From Thermococcus thioreducens (GTDB lineage Archaea > Methanobacteriota_B > Thermococci > Thermococcales > Thermococcaceae), in assembly GCF_002214545.1 (NCBI RefSeq), contig NZ_CP015105.1, forward strand, positions 930,001 to 994,000: a DNA stretch of 64,000 bases. Direction: 5' to 3'. Each line of letters opens with the position of its first letter. The stretch's first letter is position 1. The notes beneath the pieces were generated by a model. The model worked only from the letters and a program-made list of their open reading frames with translations, ran no database searches and had not been told where the DNA came from. The position numbers and the translations under genes were made by a program. This document shows, in pieces, positions 25,560 to 33,120 of this stretch.

Positions 25560-26555
25560 ATGCTTGTTGAGGAGCTGAGGGAAATAACCGGGATCCCCGG
25601 TATTTCGGGCTACGAGGAAAGGATCCGGGAAAAGATAGCTGAGTGGCTTGAGCCATACGCCGACTATACGGTTGACACCATTGGAAACCTCGTCGTTGAG
25701 CTCGGGGAGGGTGAGCTCAAGGGCATCTTCATGGCCCACATGGACGAGATTGGGCTTCTCATAACAGGCGTAAGGCCCGACGGAAAGCTTACCTTCAGGA
25801 AAATCGGTGGAATAGATGATAGACTCCTCTACGGCAGGCACCTTGACGTTATAACCGAAAACGGGAAGCTCGACGGCGTTATAGGTGCCCTTCCGGTGCA
25901 CCTGAACCTCGAGCGGAAGTTCGACACCGTCCCATGGAGCAAGCTCGTAATAGACATCGGCGCCGAGAGCAGGGAGGAGGCGGAAGCCCTCGGCGTTAAG
26001 GTGTTGGATTACGCGGTCTTTAAGAAGCACTTCGCGGTTCTCAACAACCGCTATATTTCTACGCGCTCTCTGGACGACCGTTTTGGCGTCGTTGCCCTCG
26101 TTGAAGCCATAAAGGACTTAGTTGACCACGACCTCGATGGAAGGTGGATCTTCGCCTTCACGGTTCAGGAGGAGATAGGCCTCAAAGGAGCGAAGTTCCT
26201 GGCCGAGCATTACACCCCGAAGTACGCCTTTGCTATAGACTCCTTCGCCTGTTGCAACGAGCTAACCGGCGACGTTCGCCTCGGCGGGGGAGCGGTGATA
26301 AGGGCAGTCGATAACTCCGCGATTTACACGAGGAAGCTCGCCAGAAAGGTTGCCGAGATAGCGTCGAGGAACGACATCCCTCTCCAGATCGGCGTCACCG
26401 GCGGCGGAACGGACGCGTCGGTCTTCCAGGACAGGAGCGAGGTTCTGGCTTTGAGCGTTCCGATAAGGTACCTCCACAGCGAGGTCGAGATGCTCCATCT
26501 GGCCGACCTTGAGGCGCTGATAAAGCTTATAGAGGCGATAGCGTTTGAACTGTAA
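25560..26555 (+). CDS. M42 family aminopeptidase (TET-type)
   Basis: A cytosolic co-catalytic zinc aminopeptidase of 331 residues that trims peptides, probably as a dodecameric TET particle. Metal ligands are placed in FMAHMDEIG (His), SLDDRFG (Asp), VQEEIGLKG (catalytic Glu and Glu ligand), FAIDS (Asp) and RYLHSEVEM (His). In older annotations such proteins are called endoglucanase; the motifs here show peptidase M42. The ATG at 25560 has GAGGTGG 5 bases upstream. It follows the hydroxyacid dehydrogenase gene closely. Confidence 0.9.
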   Translation: MLVEELREITGIPGISGYEERIREKIAEWLEPYADYTVDTIGNLVVELGEGELKGIFMAHMDEIGLLITGVRPDGKLTFRKIGGIDDRLLYGRHLDVITENGKLDGVIGALPVHLNLERKFDTVPWSKLVIDIGAESREEAEALGVKVLDYAVFKKHFAVLNNRYISTRSLDDRFGVVALVEAIKDLVDHDLDGRWIFAFTVQEEIGLKGAKFLAEHYTPKYAFAIDSFACCNELTGDVRLGGGAVIRAVDNSAIYTRKLARKVAEIASRNDIPLQIGVTGGGTDASVFQDRSEVLALSVPIRYLHSEVEMLHLADLEALIKLIEAIAFEL

Positions 26556-26557
26556 AG

Positions 26558-26565
26558 TTTAAATA
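26558..26565 (+). promoter_or_regulatory. vapBC promoter TATA box
   Basis: TTTAAATA lies immediately after the M42 stop codon. The predicted start is near 26588, leaving a 10-base leader to the GTG at 26598. The short spacing to the M42 gene suggests separate control of the toxin-antitoxin pair. Confidence 0.6.
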
Positions 26566-26597
26566 TCCTTGGCGCATATGCAGGATTGGTGGGAAAA

Positions 26598-26852
26598 GTG
26601 GGACTAACTAAAGTGGATACCAAGGGCAGAGTAGTCATTCCAAAGGATATTAGAAAAAAGATGGGCATAAGGCCGGGAGAAGAGTTCCTGATAACAGAGA
26701 TAGATGGAGATACGATAGTCATGAAACGCTTTGACGTTAAAAAGATGCTTGAAGAGATGATAAAGAACGCCAAGGGCATCAACCTCGAAGAACTCAAGGA
26801 AGAAACAGAAAAAGAGGGGAACAGGGTTGCGAAAGAGCTCTATGGCCTCTAA
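26598..26852 (+). CDS. vapB: AbrB-type antitoxin, VapB
   Basis: An 84-residue antitoxin with an N-terminal AbrB/SpoVT swapped-hairpin domain (TKVDTKGRVVIPKDIRKKMG, then GEEFLITEIDGDTIVMK) and a Glu/Lys-rich C-terminal tail which should bind the toxin. The domain binds DNA and usually autoregulates the operon. I chose the GTG at 26598 because GGTGGG precedes it; a TTG at 26586 lacks a site. The vapC start lies inside its last codons (11-base overlap). Confidence 0.83.
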   Translation: MGLTKVDTKGRVVIPKDIRKKMGIRPGEEFLITEIDGDTIVMKRFDVKKMLEEMIKNAKGINLEELKEETEKEGNRVAKELYGL

Positions 26853-27255
26853 ATTTCTACTGGACACCAACGTCTTCATAGCTGCGGTGAAAACGGGGCG
26901 GACAGACACCACAGAGCTCTTACTCCATGTTTTATCCGGTGATAAATACCGGGTTATCGGAAACGATGTCCTGCTGGCAGAGTATCGGAAATACGCTGAG
27001 AGACTCAACGCCTTGGATTTCTACGAGTTCCTGAGGCTCAGAATGGAAATAGTCAATCCCTCCAGAAAAGAGGTGCTTCGTCTCCTTCCCCACTTTCCCC
27101 CTTCACAGATCGCCGATGCAGTGCACGCGGCCACCTGTCTGAAAACGGGAGCGATTCTAATAACTAATGACCGGCATTTTGAGAAAGTGGCCGAAGAAGG
27201 CCTGATTAAAGTGTGGAGCATAAGCGAAGCAATACGAAAGATTCTGAGGAGGTGA
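26842..27255 (+). CDS. vapC: PIN-domain toxin, VapC
   Basis: A 137-residue PIN ribonuclease, the toxin of the VapBC pair, which cleaves RNA. The first acidic residue is in FLLDTNVFIAA, the second in VLLAEYRKYAE and the third/fourth in QIADAVHAATCL and ILITNDRHFEKV. ATG at 26842 starts the conserved MASKFLLDTN; it overlaps the antitoxin by 11 bases, so translation is coupled. The next gene begins 4 bases after its stop. Confidence 0.88.
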   Translation: MASKFLLDTNVFIAAVKTGRTDTTELLLHVLSGDKYRVIGNDVLLAEYRKYAERLNALDFYEFLRLRMEIVNPSRKEVLRLLPHFPPSQIADAVHAATCLKTGAILITNDRHFEKVAEEGLIKVWSISEAIRKILRR

Positions 27256-27259
27256 TCCC

Positions 27260-28024
27260 TTGCTAAAATACATCGGCTACTTCGCAGTTGGAGTCTTTAT
27301 CGGCATTTTGGCAGCGTTATTCGGCCTCGGAGGGGGATTCCTGATAGTCCCTACGCTCAACTTCCTCGGCGTTGAGATACACCACGCCGTCGGAACTTCC
27401 AGCGCGGCCGTCGTCTTTACCTCCCTCAGCTCAGCCATAGCATACTCAAGGCAGAAGAGAATACACTATAAGGTCGGCCTCCTCTTGGCTTCAACGGCCG
27501 TGATAGGAGCGTACATAGGTGCATGGATGACGAGCTTCATAAGCGCCGGTCAGCTCAAGGTCATCTTCGGTGCGGCCCTCGTTGTAGTGGCCATCAGGAT
27601 ATACCGGAAGAAGACAGCCGAGCCGAGCGAGGTTAAGCTTGAGGAAGTTGAGGTCAACTACAAGCTCGTCCCGGTTGGAGGGTTCTTCGCGGGAATAGCC
27701 AGCGGTCTCCTCGGCGTTGGAGGGGGCATAATCAACGTGCCCTTCCTGACGTACCTCGGCCTGCCGATACACTACGCGGTCGCTACCTCAAGCTTTGCGA
27801 TAGTCTTCACAGCAACCGCCGGAGCGCTCAAGCACTACGCCATGGGCAACGTTGAAACTCAGTGGCTGGTCCTCCTCGTCCCGGGCCTCATCATAGGTGC
27901 CCAGCTCGGTGCGAGGATAGCAAAGCGGACGAGGGCTTCATCCCTGAAAAAGGCTTTCGCGGTCGTTATGGCCCTCCTTGCCCTGAGGATGATACTGAAG
28001 GGCCTCGGTCTTCCGGTTCCATGA
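27260..28024 (+). CDS. TauE/SafE-family membrane exporter, copy A
   Basis: A 254-residue membrane protein with about eight helices. The hallmark segments are GVFIGILAALFGLGGGFLIVPTL in the first half and GIASGLLGVGGGIINVPFL in the second, the two repeats of the TauE/SafE (sulfite exporter) family. The start is TTG with GGAGGTGAT 4 bases upstream. A similar protein is encoded at 28572, suggesting gene duplication with a different gene between. The sulfur-containing substrate is not proven; family members move sulfite, sulfoacetate or other anions. The 3' end overlaps the opposed membrane gene by 59 bases. Confidence 0.9.
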   Translation: MLKYIGYFAVGVFIGILAALFGLGGGFLIVPTLNFLGVEIHHAVGTSSAAVVFTSLSSAIAYSRQKRIHYKVGLLLASTAVIGAYIGAWMTSFISAGQLKVIFGAALVVVAIRIYRKKTAEPSEVKLEEVEVNYKLVPVGGFFAGIASGLLGVGGGIINVPFLTYLGLPIHYAVATSSFAIVFTATAGALKHYAMGNVETQWLVLLVPGLIIGAQLGARIAKRTRASSLKKAFAVVMALLALRMILKGLGLPVP

Positions 28025-28526
28025 GCTTCTCTTCTTTTCTTGCTTTTATGTAGGCAGCCAGCAGAACTATGGCAATTATTATCATCACCACCCATGCAAC
28101 GGCTAGGGGACGATCGTAGGGGTAGTATAGGTCGCCGGTGAGCGCGTAAAGGAGGGAAGCCGGCAGGAGCATGAGGCTGAGAACCAGTCCGATGAATCCT
28201 CCTATCAGGAACACCAGGAAGTTCCTGCTTCCATAGCTCATCTCGCCCCCGAGGACAAGCTCAGCGCGATAACCGATTATGGCGGTCAAAACCACGATAA
28301 CGGCGGCTAAGACAATGTTTGCATAACCCAGTTTTTCGCGTTTCCACTCGTACAGGCCGTAAGCGAGCACCAGCACCAATCCCGCCGCTGCACAGCCCAT
28401 CCACACCGAGAGATCCTTGTAGAAGCCGTAGGGCGCGTCCCAGTTGGCGAAGGCTATCGCACCGGGCTGGGTCAGAACGAAGACAAGTGTCACCATGAGC
28501 CAGAATTTAAGCGTTGAGGCCTTCAC
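27966..28526 (-). CDS. Hypothetical membrane protein between the TauE genes
   Basis: A 186-residue protein with about five hydrophobic helices: FWLMVTLVFVLTQPGAIAFA, MGCAAAGLVLVLAYGLYEW, LAAVIVVLTAIIGYRAELVL, FLIGGFIGLVLSLMLLPASL and AVAWVVMIIIAIVLLAAYIK. A basic, polar C-terminal tail follows. Likely GTG start with GGTGATGGG just upstream. I do not recognise a family. The two outer TauE genes run opposite to it, and its 3' end overlaps copy A by 59 bases, giving antisense contact. Confidence 0.65.
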   Translation of the reverse strand: MKASTLKFWLMVTLVFVLTQPGAIAFANWDAPYGFYKDLSVWMGCAAAGLVLVLAYGLYEWKREKLGYANIVLAAVIVVLTAIIGYRAELVLGGEMSYGSRNFLVFLIGGFIGLVLSLMLLPASLLYALTGDLYYPYDRPLAVAWVVMIIIAIVLLAAYIKARKEEKLMEPEDRGPSVSSSGQGGP

Positions 28527-28540
28527 CCCATCACCGGAGA

Positions 28541-28550
28541 ATTTTTAACG
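28541..28550 (+). promoter_or_regulatory. TATA box for leaderless TauE copy B
   Basis: ATTTTTAACG, centred about 26 bases before the ATG at 28572. No GGTGA-type site precedes the ATG, consistent with a leaderless transcript. It overlaps the leader region of the opposing membrane gene. Confidence 0.5.
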
Positions 28551-28571
28551 CCATCCCTAAAAAGAGTTCCC

Positions 28572-29303
28572 ATGCTGAGTTATCTCCTCGATTTCCTGCT
28601 CGGCATCGGCATCGGCCTGATAGCAGGTCTCTTCGGGGTCGGCGGGGGGTTCCTCATAGTCCCCGCTCTGACGATACTGGGCCTGCCGATACACGTGGCC
28701 ATCGGGACTAGCTTGGCCTGCATAGTCCTCAGCTCCCTCTCCGCGGCGGTCACCCATATACGGCGGGGAACTGTTCTCTACCGTGTTGTGGCCATTAAAG
28801 AGGTATTTTCGGTGCCCGCTGCCTTAGTGGGTGCTTACGCCTCCTCACTGCTCCCTGAGGATATTCTCAGGTTCATGTTCATACTGCTCCTCCTCTACCT
28901 CTCGTTTAAGATGTGGAGGGACGAAACCCCTACCGACCTTGAGGGAGGAGAACTAAAGACCCTCCGAATTTCGGCGGTGGGGATTCTCTCGGGCCTGATC
29001 TCTGGACTGCTGGGCATCAGTGGGGGCATTTTGAACGTCCCCCTTTTCCATGCCTATGTAAGGATACCCATGAAATATGCCGTTGGCACCTCCAGCCTGG
29101 CCCTTTTTTTCACCGCTCTTGCGGCCTCTTTTGGTCACTACCGCCTCGGGCAGGTTGACTTACATACGGCTCTTCTTCTTGCACCAGGCCTTCTTGTGGG
29201 GGCCAGAATTGGGGCCATCCTAGTTCATAGGGCTCACCCTCGGCACCTTCGAAAGGCATTTTCCGCTATTTTGGTGGTTGTGGCAATCAAAATGCTCCTT
29301 TAG
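28572..29303 (+). CDS. TauE/SafE-family membrane exporter, copy B
   Basis: A 243-residue paralog of the gene at 27260, with the same two repeats: GIGIGLIAGLFGVGGGFLIVPAL and GILSGLISGLLGISGGILNVPLF. Eight or so helices are seen. Two distinct copies in 2 kb imply different substrates or expression. The start ATG is probably leaderless. No sulfur-metabolism gene adjoins it, so the transported anion is unknown. Confidence 0.9.
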   Translation: MLSYLLDFLLGIGIGLIAGLFGVGGGFLIVPALTILGLPIHVAIGTSLACIVLSSLSAAVTHIRRGTVLYRVVAIKEVFSVPAALVGAYASSLLPEDILRFMFILLLLYLSFKMWRDETPTDLEGGELKTLRISAVGILSGLISGLLGISGGILNVPLFHAYVRIPMKYAVGTSSLALFFTALAASFGHYRLGQVDLHTALLLAPGLLVGARIGAILVHRAHPRHLRKAFSAILVVVAIKMLL

Positions 29304-29492
29304 GGCACATATTTATTAACACCTCACCGAAGACAGAACCGGGGGAATCGGAGGCGGGATTTCAAAGGGTGCACCAGACGCAACTATATGGCCGGGTATG
29401 AATAAACAAACACGCAACTGAATATTGCATTTTAAGGCCATTGGGATTGTGTATGTCCTGCAACTCGTCTCTCAACACCGACTAAAGAGAAT

Positions 29493-29516
29493 GGAACGCT
29501 CTGAAACGTTCGTTTC
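29493..29516 (+). promoter_or_regulatory. Operator-like inverted repeat before cassette copy 1
   Basis: GGAACGCTCTGAAACG (29493-29508) is followed by TTCGTTTC, so GAAACG-TT-CGTTTC forms an inverted repeat with a 2-base gap. The motif begins 73 bases upstream of the ATG at 29566. The related sequence GGAACGTTTTGAAACG lies 77 bases upstream of the paralogous gene at 31796. A weak TATA-like CAAATAG is at 29528. Similar sequence at the same distance before two paralogs suggests a common regulator; this is inferred. Confidence 0.55.
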
Positions 29517-29565
29517 GTCGGAGTCCTCAAATAGGTTTGGGGCGTAGCGTTCATTGGTGATGCCC

Positions 29566-30771
29566 ATGAAGGGGATGAAGGGCTTTGCACTGGCCCTGGC
29601 AATATTGCTGGTTGGAAGCGTGATACCCCTGGGACTGGCAGAGAGCAACAACACCACGGGGTCGTACACAGGAGTCCTCGACAACAGCACCAGGGAGATG
29701 GTGATAGCGGGTCAGCTGATTGATCAGCTTCAGAGGCTGAGCAGGTTCGCCGAAGATAAGATAGAACCAATAAAGGACAGGCTACCCGAGAACTCGACTG
29801 TACTAACCCACTACGAGCTCGCTGAGGACTACAGGGAAAAGGCGGTGAGTGAATACGAGGCCAGTAACTACTACAGCTCGATACTCGACAGCCTCACAGC
29901 AATGCACCACTACAAGGTTGCCCTCTCAGCACTTAAGGAAGGCAGAGAAAAGGCTCAGGATGTAAGGGAACGCATCAAACTGGAAATCGAGCGCCTCAGT
30001 GAGTACTTCAGGTTCGTTGAGAAGACCATAAGGCTGGCGGAGAACCAGGGGATAGACGTGAGCAACCTCACCGCACTTTACAACGAGACCAAGGATGCCT
30101 ATAAAGTTGTACTGGATGACCTTAAGGCCGGAGACTACGAAAAGGCGAGGGCAGACTATGAAGTCGCCAAGGAGAAGAAGGCCCTTCTCGACAGGGAGCT
30201 GAGAAAGGTCCGCGAGGAGCTCGCCTATGCCAACGCCGATAAGATCGTCAAGGACTTTCTGATCAAGGGTGAGAAGGGAATGGAGATAGCCCAGAAGGCA
30301 ATCGAAGTTGGGGGGGAGAACGGCTACAACGTGACGGAGCTCCGGGAGAGGCTCAATGCTTTCTCGGAGGTTTACAGCCAGGTCAAGGCCCTGGCCGACG
30401 AGGGCAAGTGGGAGGACGCCCTCACAGTCATGAAAGACAACAGGGAAACAATAATCGAGTTCCACAGGGCTGTTGAGTTCGTACTCAGGAAGGTTCGCGA
30501 GAGGGAGCTTGATGAAAAGCTGAAGGACGTCCGCGCTTTCCTTATGGAGATGAACGGCAGGATTCAGAAGGACGCAAAGGCGCTCCGCGAGCTCAAGAGC
30601 AGGGGCGTCGACACCACCCGGGCAGAGATCCAGCTGAAAGTAGCTATCCAGGAGCTCAGGATAGGCGTCGAGCTTCTAAAAGCGAAGAAACCCCTCCAGG
30701 CCAAGGCACACTTTGCAATAGCGCTGGAGGTGCTCCACAGGGTGGATGAGTTCATACTCGCCCACTCCTGA
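29566..30771 (+). CDS. Secreted coiled-coil protein, cassette copy 1
   Basis: A 401-residue exported protein of unknown function. The signal peptide is KGFALALAILLVGSVIPLGL, then a short Asn/Thr-rich stretch with N-glycosylation sites (NNTTGS). The remainder is nearly all helix with heptad-like repeats. Repeated helical units include YELAEDYREKAVSEYEASNY, followed later by similar segments. No C-terminal anchor is visible, so the protein is released or bound to other surface components. ATG at 29566 follows GGTGAT by 4 bases. The next gene, coding a membrane-anchored HTH protein, starts 33 bases after the stop. Confidence 0.78.
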   Translation: MKGMKGFALALAILLVGSVIPLGLAESNNTTGSYTGVLDNSTREMVIAGQLIDQLQRLSRFAEDKIEPIKDRLPENSTVLTHYELAEDYREKAVSEYEASNYYSSILDSLTAMHHYKVALSALKEGREKAQDVRERIKLEIERLSEYFRFVEKTIRLAENQGIDVSNLTALYNETKDAYKVVLDDLKAGDYEKARADYEVAKEKKALLDRELRKVREELAYANADKIVKDFLIKGEKGMEIAQKAIEVGGENGYNVTELRERLNAFSEVYSQVKALADEGKWEDALTVMKDNRETIIEFHRAVEFVLRKVRERELDEKLKDVRAFLMEMNGRIQKDAKALRELKSRGVDTTRAEIQLKVAIQELRIGVELLKAKKPLQAKAHFAIALEVLHRVDEFILAHS

Positions 30772-30804
30772 CCTTTCCTTTTTAGTTTATGGGGGGATGA
30801 TTAA

Positions 30805-31641
30805 ATGAGACTCACAGTTGCGGCCCTCATGATGATAACGCTCATCCTCCTGCCCGGGGTTAGTTCCTATACCGTTTCATCCCTGGTTTTGACGGTTTAC
30901 AATGACGGCTACACCAAGGTTGAATACGAAATCCTACCCTCGGAGTATTCTTCCCAGGTTGAACTCCCCCTCCTCGGCGACCATTACGAGAACGTTATCG
31001 TCGAGGACGGGAACGGAAATCCCCTCAACTTCAGGCTTGAGAACGGAAGCCTTCTCATCTATTCCGGGAACGCTGAAGTAGTCAAGGTCTCCTACTACAC
31101 TCCAGACCTGACCGTGAAGCAGGGCGTGGTGTGGACGCTTAACATTGCGACCAACGATTCCTTCACAGTTGTGCTGCCCGCAAACGCCATAGTGGTCGAC
31201 CTCAGCGACATACCCCTTGAGATAGCGGGGAACTCGATAACCATGCCCCCCGGAAACCAGAGCGTTTCCTACACGCTCAGCGGGAGAGGGGTCGGAGGAG
31301 AGAAAGGAGCGGACAGTTTAGTGTATCTCGCCCTCCTGGGAGGCCTCGCGGTAGTCGGGGGCTCCGCCTACGCCCTATGGAGAAAGAAAAAGGGTCAGAG
31401 CTCAATGCCAAGCCGTGAGGAGTTCCAGGCCAGGCTTGAGAACCTCGACCTCAACGAGGAGGAGAGGCGTGCGCTGCTCTACATCTTTGATAAGGGTGGA
31501 AAGGCCAGTCAGGCTGAGGTCAGGGAAGCGATAGGCCTGCCTAAAACCACCGCATGGAGGATGTTCAAGCGCCTTGAGCGGAGGGGGCTGGTGAAAGTTC
31601 TGAAGGGCAGAAAGGAAAACTGGGTGGAGCTAAGGTTTTAG
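30805..31641 (+). CDS. Membrane-anchored winged-HTH protein, cassette copy 1
   Basis: A 278-residue one-component sensor-like protein. A signal/anchor segment (LTVAALMMITLILLPGVSSY) is followed by an extracellular beta-rich domain (about 22-165) with N-glycosylation sites. A transmembrane helix lies at about 175-195 (LVYLALLGGLAVVGGSAYAL), then a basic KKKGQ. The cytoplasmic winged helix-turn-helix at 205-278 contains EEERRALLYIFDKGGKASQAEVREAIGLPKTTAWRMF (helices 1-3; longest piece not quoted) and ends NWVELRF. It resembles archaeal DUF7343/DUF7345-type regulators. It could sense an outside signal and control the coupled secreted-protein gene. Confidence 0.8.
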   Translation: MRLTVAALMMITLILLPGVSSYTVSSLVLTVYNDGYTKVEYEILPSEYSSQVELPLLGDHYENVIVEDGNGNPLNFRLENGSLLIYSGNAEVVKVSYYTPDLTVKQGVVWTLNIATNDSFTVVLPANAIVVDLSDIPLEIAGNSITMPPGNQSVSYTLSGRGVGGEKGADSLVYLALLGGLAVVGGSAYALWRKKKGQSSMPSREEFQARLENLDLNEEERRALLYIFDKGGKASQAEVREAIGLPKTTAWRMFKRLERRGLVKVLKGRKENWVELRF

Positions 31642-31718
31642 ACCCTATGAGGGCGGATGAAACCTCCAACCCTATTTTTTGCCCTCCTGAATTCTATTCT
31701 GCAGGAGAGAAACTCGGA

Positions 31719-31734
31719 GGAACGTTTTGAAACG
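31719..31734 (+). promoter_or_regulatory. Operator-like inverted repeat before cassette copy 2
   Basis: GGAACGTTTTGAAACG includes the inverted repeat CGTTT-TG-AAACG. It begins 77 bases before the ATG at 31796. TATA-like CTAATATACG is at 31753-31762, about 20 bases further on. The position upstream of TATA fits either an activator site or a start-up repressor site. It corresponds to the site at 29493. Confidence 0.55.
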
Positions 31735-31795
31735 AGCAAAGTCCGGCGGGTTCCTAATATACGTGTGGACACCTACACAATATCAGGTGAGAGCC

Positions 31796-33064
31796 ATGAA
31801 GATGAGTATGAAAACCCTGCTGGTGCTCTTTATAGGGGCACTGATACCACTGAGCACTGCCGTATGGGCGGCCAGCGTAAACGCCACAGCAACAAACACA
31901 ACCGCAGTGAGCAACGTCTCGGTGGTCAACGCCACGAACGTGACCAACACCACCCCCGTTAACATGACCAACGTCACCAATACAACGAACACGAGCGTTA
32001 TGGCATACAACCTGCTCCTGATACTGGATAAGGTCGCCAACTACACCACAGACCTGATAGATGAGCTCAATGCGAGCAACGTCACGATCTCCAATTACAC
32101 CCTTGAGCTCTACTCTCAGGCTGAAGCAATGCATACCAAGGCGTGGGAGCTTTACAACGCCGGCAACTACAGCGAGAGCATAAACGCCTCCATGAACGCC
32201 CTTTACCTCTACAAGGAGGTCATAGAGGAGCTTACCGACTACTACGAAGAGCACAAGGAAGAGAAAATGGAGGAGCAGTACGAGTATTATGAACTCATAA
32301 TGGACGCTAAGGAGGAGCTTCACAGGGCCGCGGAGTACTTCCCGTACGTGGAGAAAGTTATCGCGGAGGCTGAAGCGGAAGGCCTCAACGTGACCCAGAT
32401 TAAGGAACTCTACAATGCAACCAAAGAAGCTTACAAGGTCGTCGCCCAGGATCTTGCCAGCGGTAACGTCACAGCGCTCAAGGCGGACCTTGAGTATGCA
32501 GAGGAGCTCATGGACAAGCTTGAGGATGCCGTTGAGGAGCTCCAGGAGCAGATAGTCAGCGCAAAGGCCGATGAGATAAGCCAGGCCTTCATGGAGAAGC
32601 TCCAGGAGCAGATGGAGCTCATGCAGGAACTAATGGCCCTGATCCAGAACTCCACGATAAACGCCACTTACCTCCAGGAGAACCTCATGGAACTCCAGAT
32701 GATGTATGAGGAGTTCAACGCCCTCGTCGAGAGCGGCCAGTACGAGGAAGCCCTCGACATGCTCCACGACATCAACGAGGAGCTGAAGGAGATAGTCGAG
32801 GAGACTGGGGAGATAGAGAAGGAGTACAAGGAAGAGAAAGAGGAGAAAGAGCACGAGGATGAAGATGATGAATACGAGGATGACCACAAGGAGAAGGACG
32901 AGCACAAGGACGAATACACCGACGATGAGAGTGAAGATGACCAGGATGGGGACTACGAGGAACAGGACTCCCACGATGATGACAACGGCCAGCATGAGGA
33001 CTCTGAGGATGGCAACGGGGGCGAGGAACACAACGGTGAAGACGACTCGGAGGATAGTGAGTGA
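31796..33064 (+). CDS. Secreted coiled-coil protein with acidic tail, cassette copy 2
   Basis: A 422-residue exported paralog of the 29566 product. Its signal peptide is KTLLVLFIGALIPLSTAVWA. A Thr/Asn/Val-rich, N-glycosylation-site-rich region (many NAT/NVT sites) covers about 25-75. A helical part follows, with repeats such as YSQAEAMHTKAWELYNAGNY, matching units of copy 1. About 80 residues at the C-terminus are a run of Asp, Glu, His, Lys and Gly, strongly acidic and able to bind divalent metals. There is no membrane anchor. ATG at 31796 is chosen with AGGTGAGAGCC before it; the frame upstream lacks a signal peptide. Confidence 0.78.
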   Translation: MKMSMKTLLVLFIGALIPLSTAVWAASVNATATNTTAVSNVSVVNATNVTNTTPVNMTNVTNTTNTSVMAYNLLLILDKVANYTTDLIDELNASNVTISNYTLELYSQAEAMHTKAWELYNAGNYSESINASMNALYLYKEVIEELTDYYEEHKEEKMEEQYEYYELIMDAKEELHRAAEYFPYVEKVIAEAEAEGLNVTQIKELYNATKEAYKVVAQDLASGNVTALKADLEYAEELMDKLEDAVEELQEQIVSAKADEISQAFMEKLQEQMELMQELMALIQNSTINATYLQENLMELQMMYEEFNALVESGQYEEALDMLHDINEELKEIVEETGEIEKEYKEEKEEKEHEDEDDEYEDDHKEKDEHKDEYTDDESEDDQDGDYEEQDSHDDDNGQHEDSEDGNGGEEHNGEDDSEDSE

Positions 33065-33120
33065 ACCTCCCCTTCTAATATCTTTTTAAGGAGGATTTCT
33101 TAACTTCTGGAGGTGCTGTG

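Noticed and set aside
31900-32010. Repeated bases (AACGTGACCAAC-like) as a CRISPR or tandem repeat
   Set aside because: They lie in frame and code Asn-Val-Thr-type glycosylation repeats in the surface protein; units vary and there are no spacers.
32630-33031. Open frame on the minus strand opposite the acidic tail, coding many Val, Leu and Ile
   Set aside because: It is the complement of the Asp/Glu-rich codons, not a membrane protein gene; there is no ribosome site.
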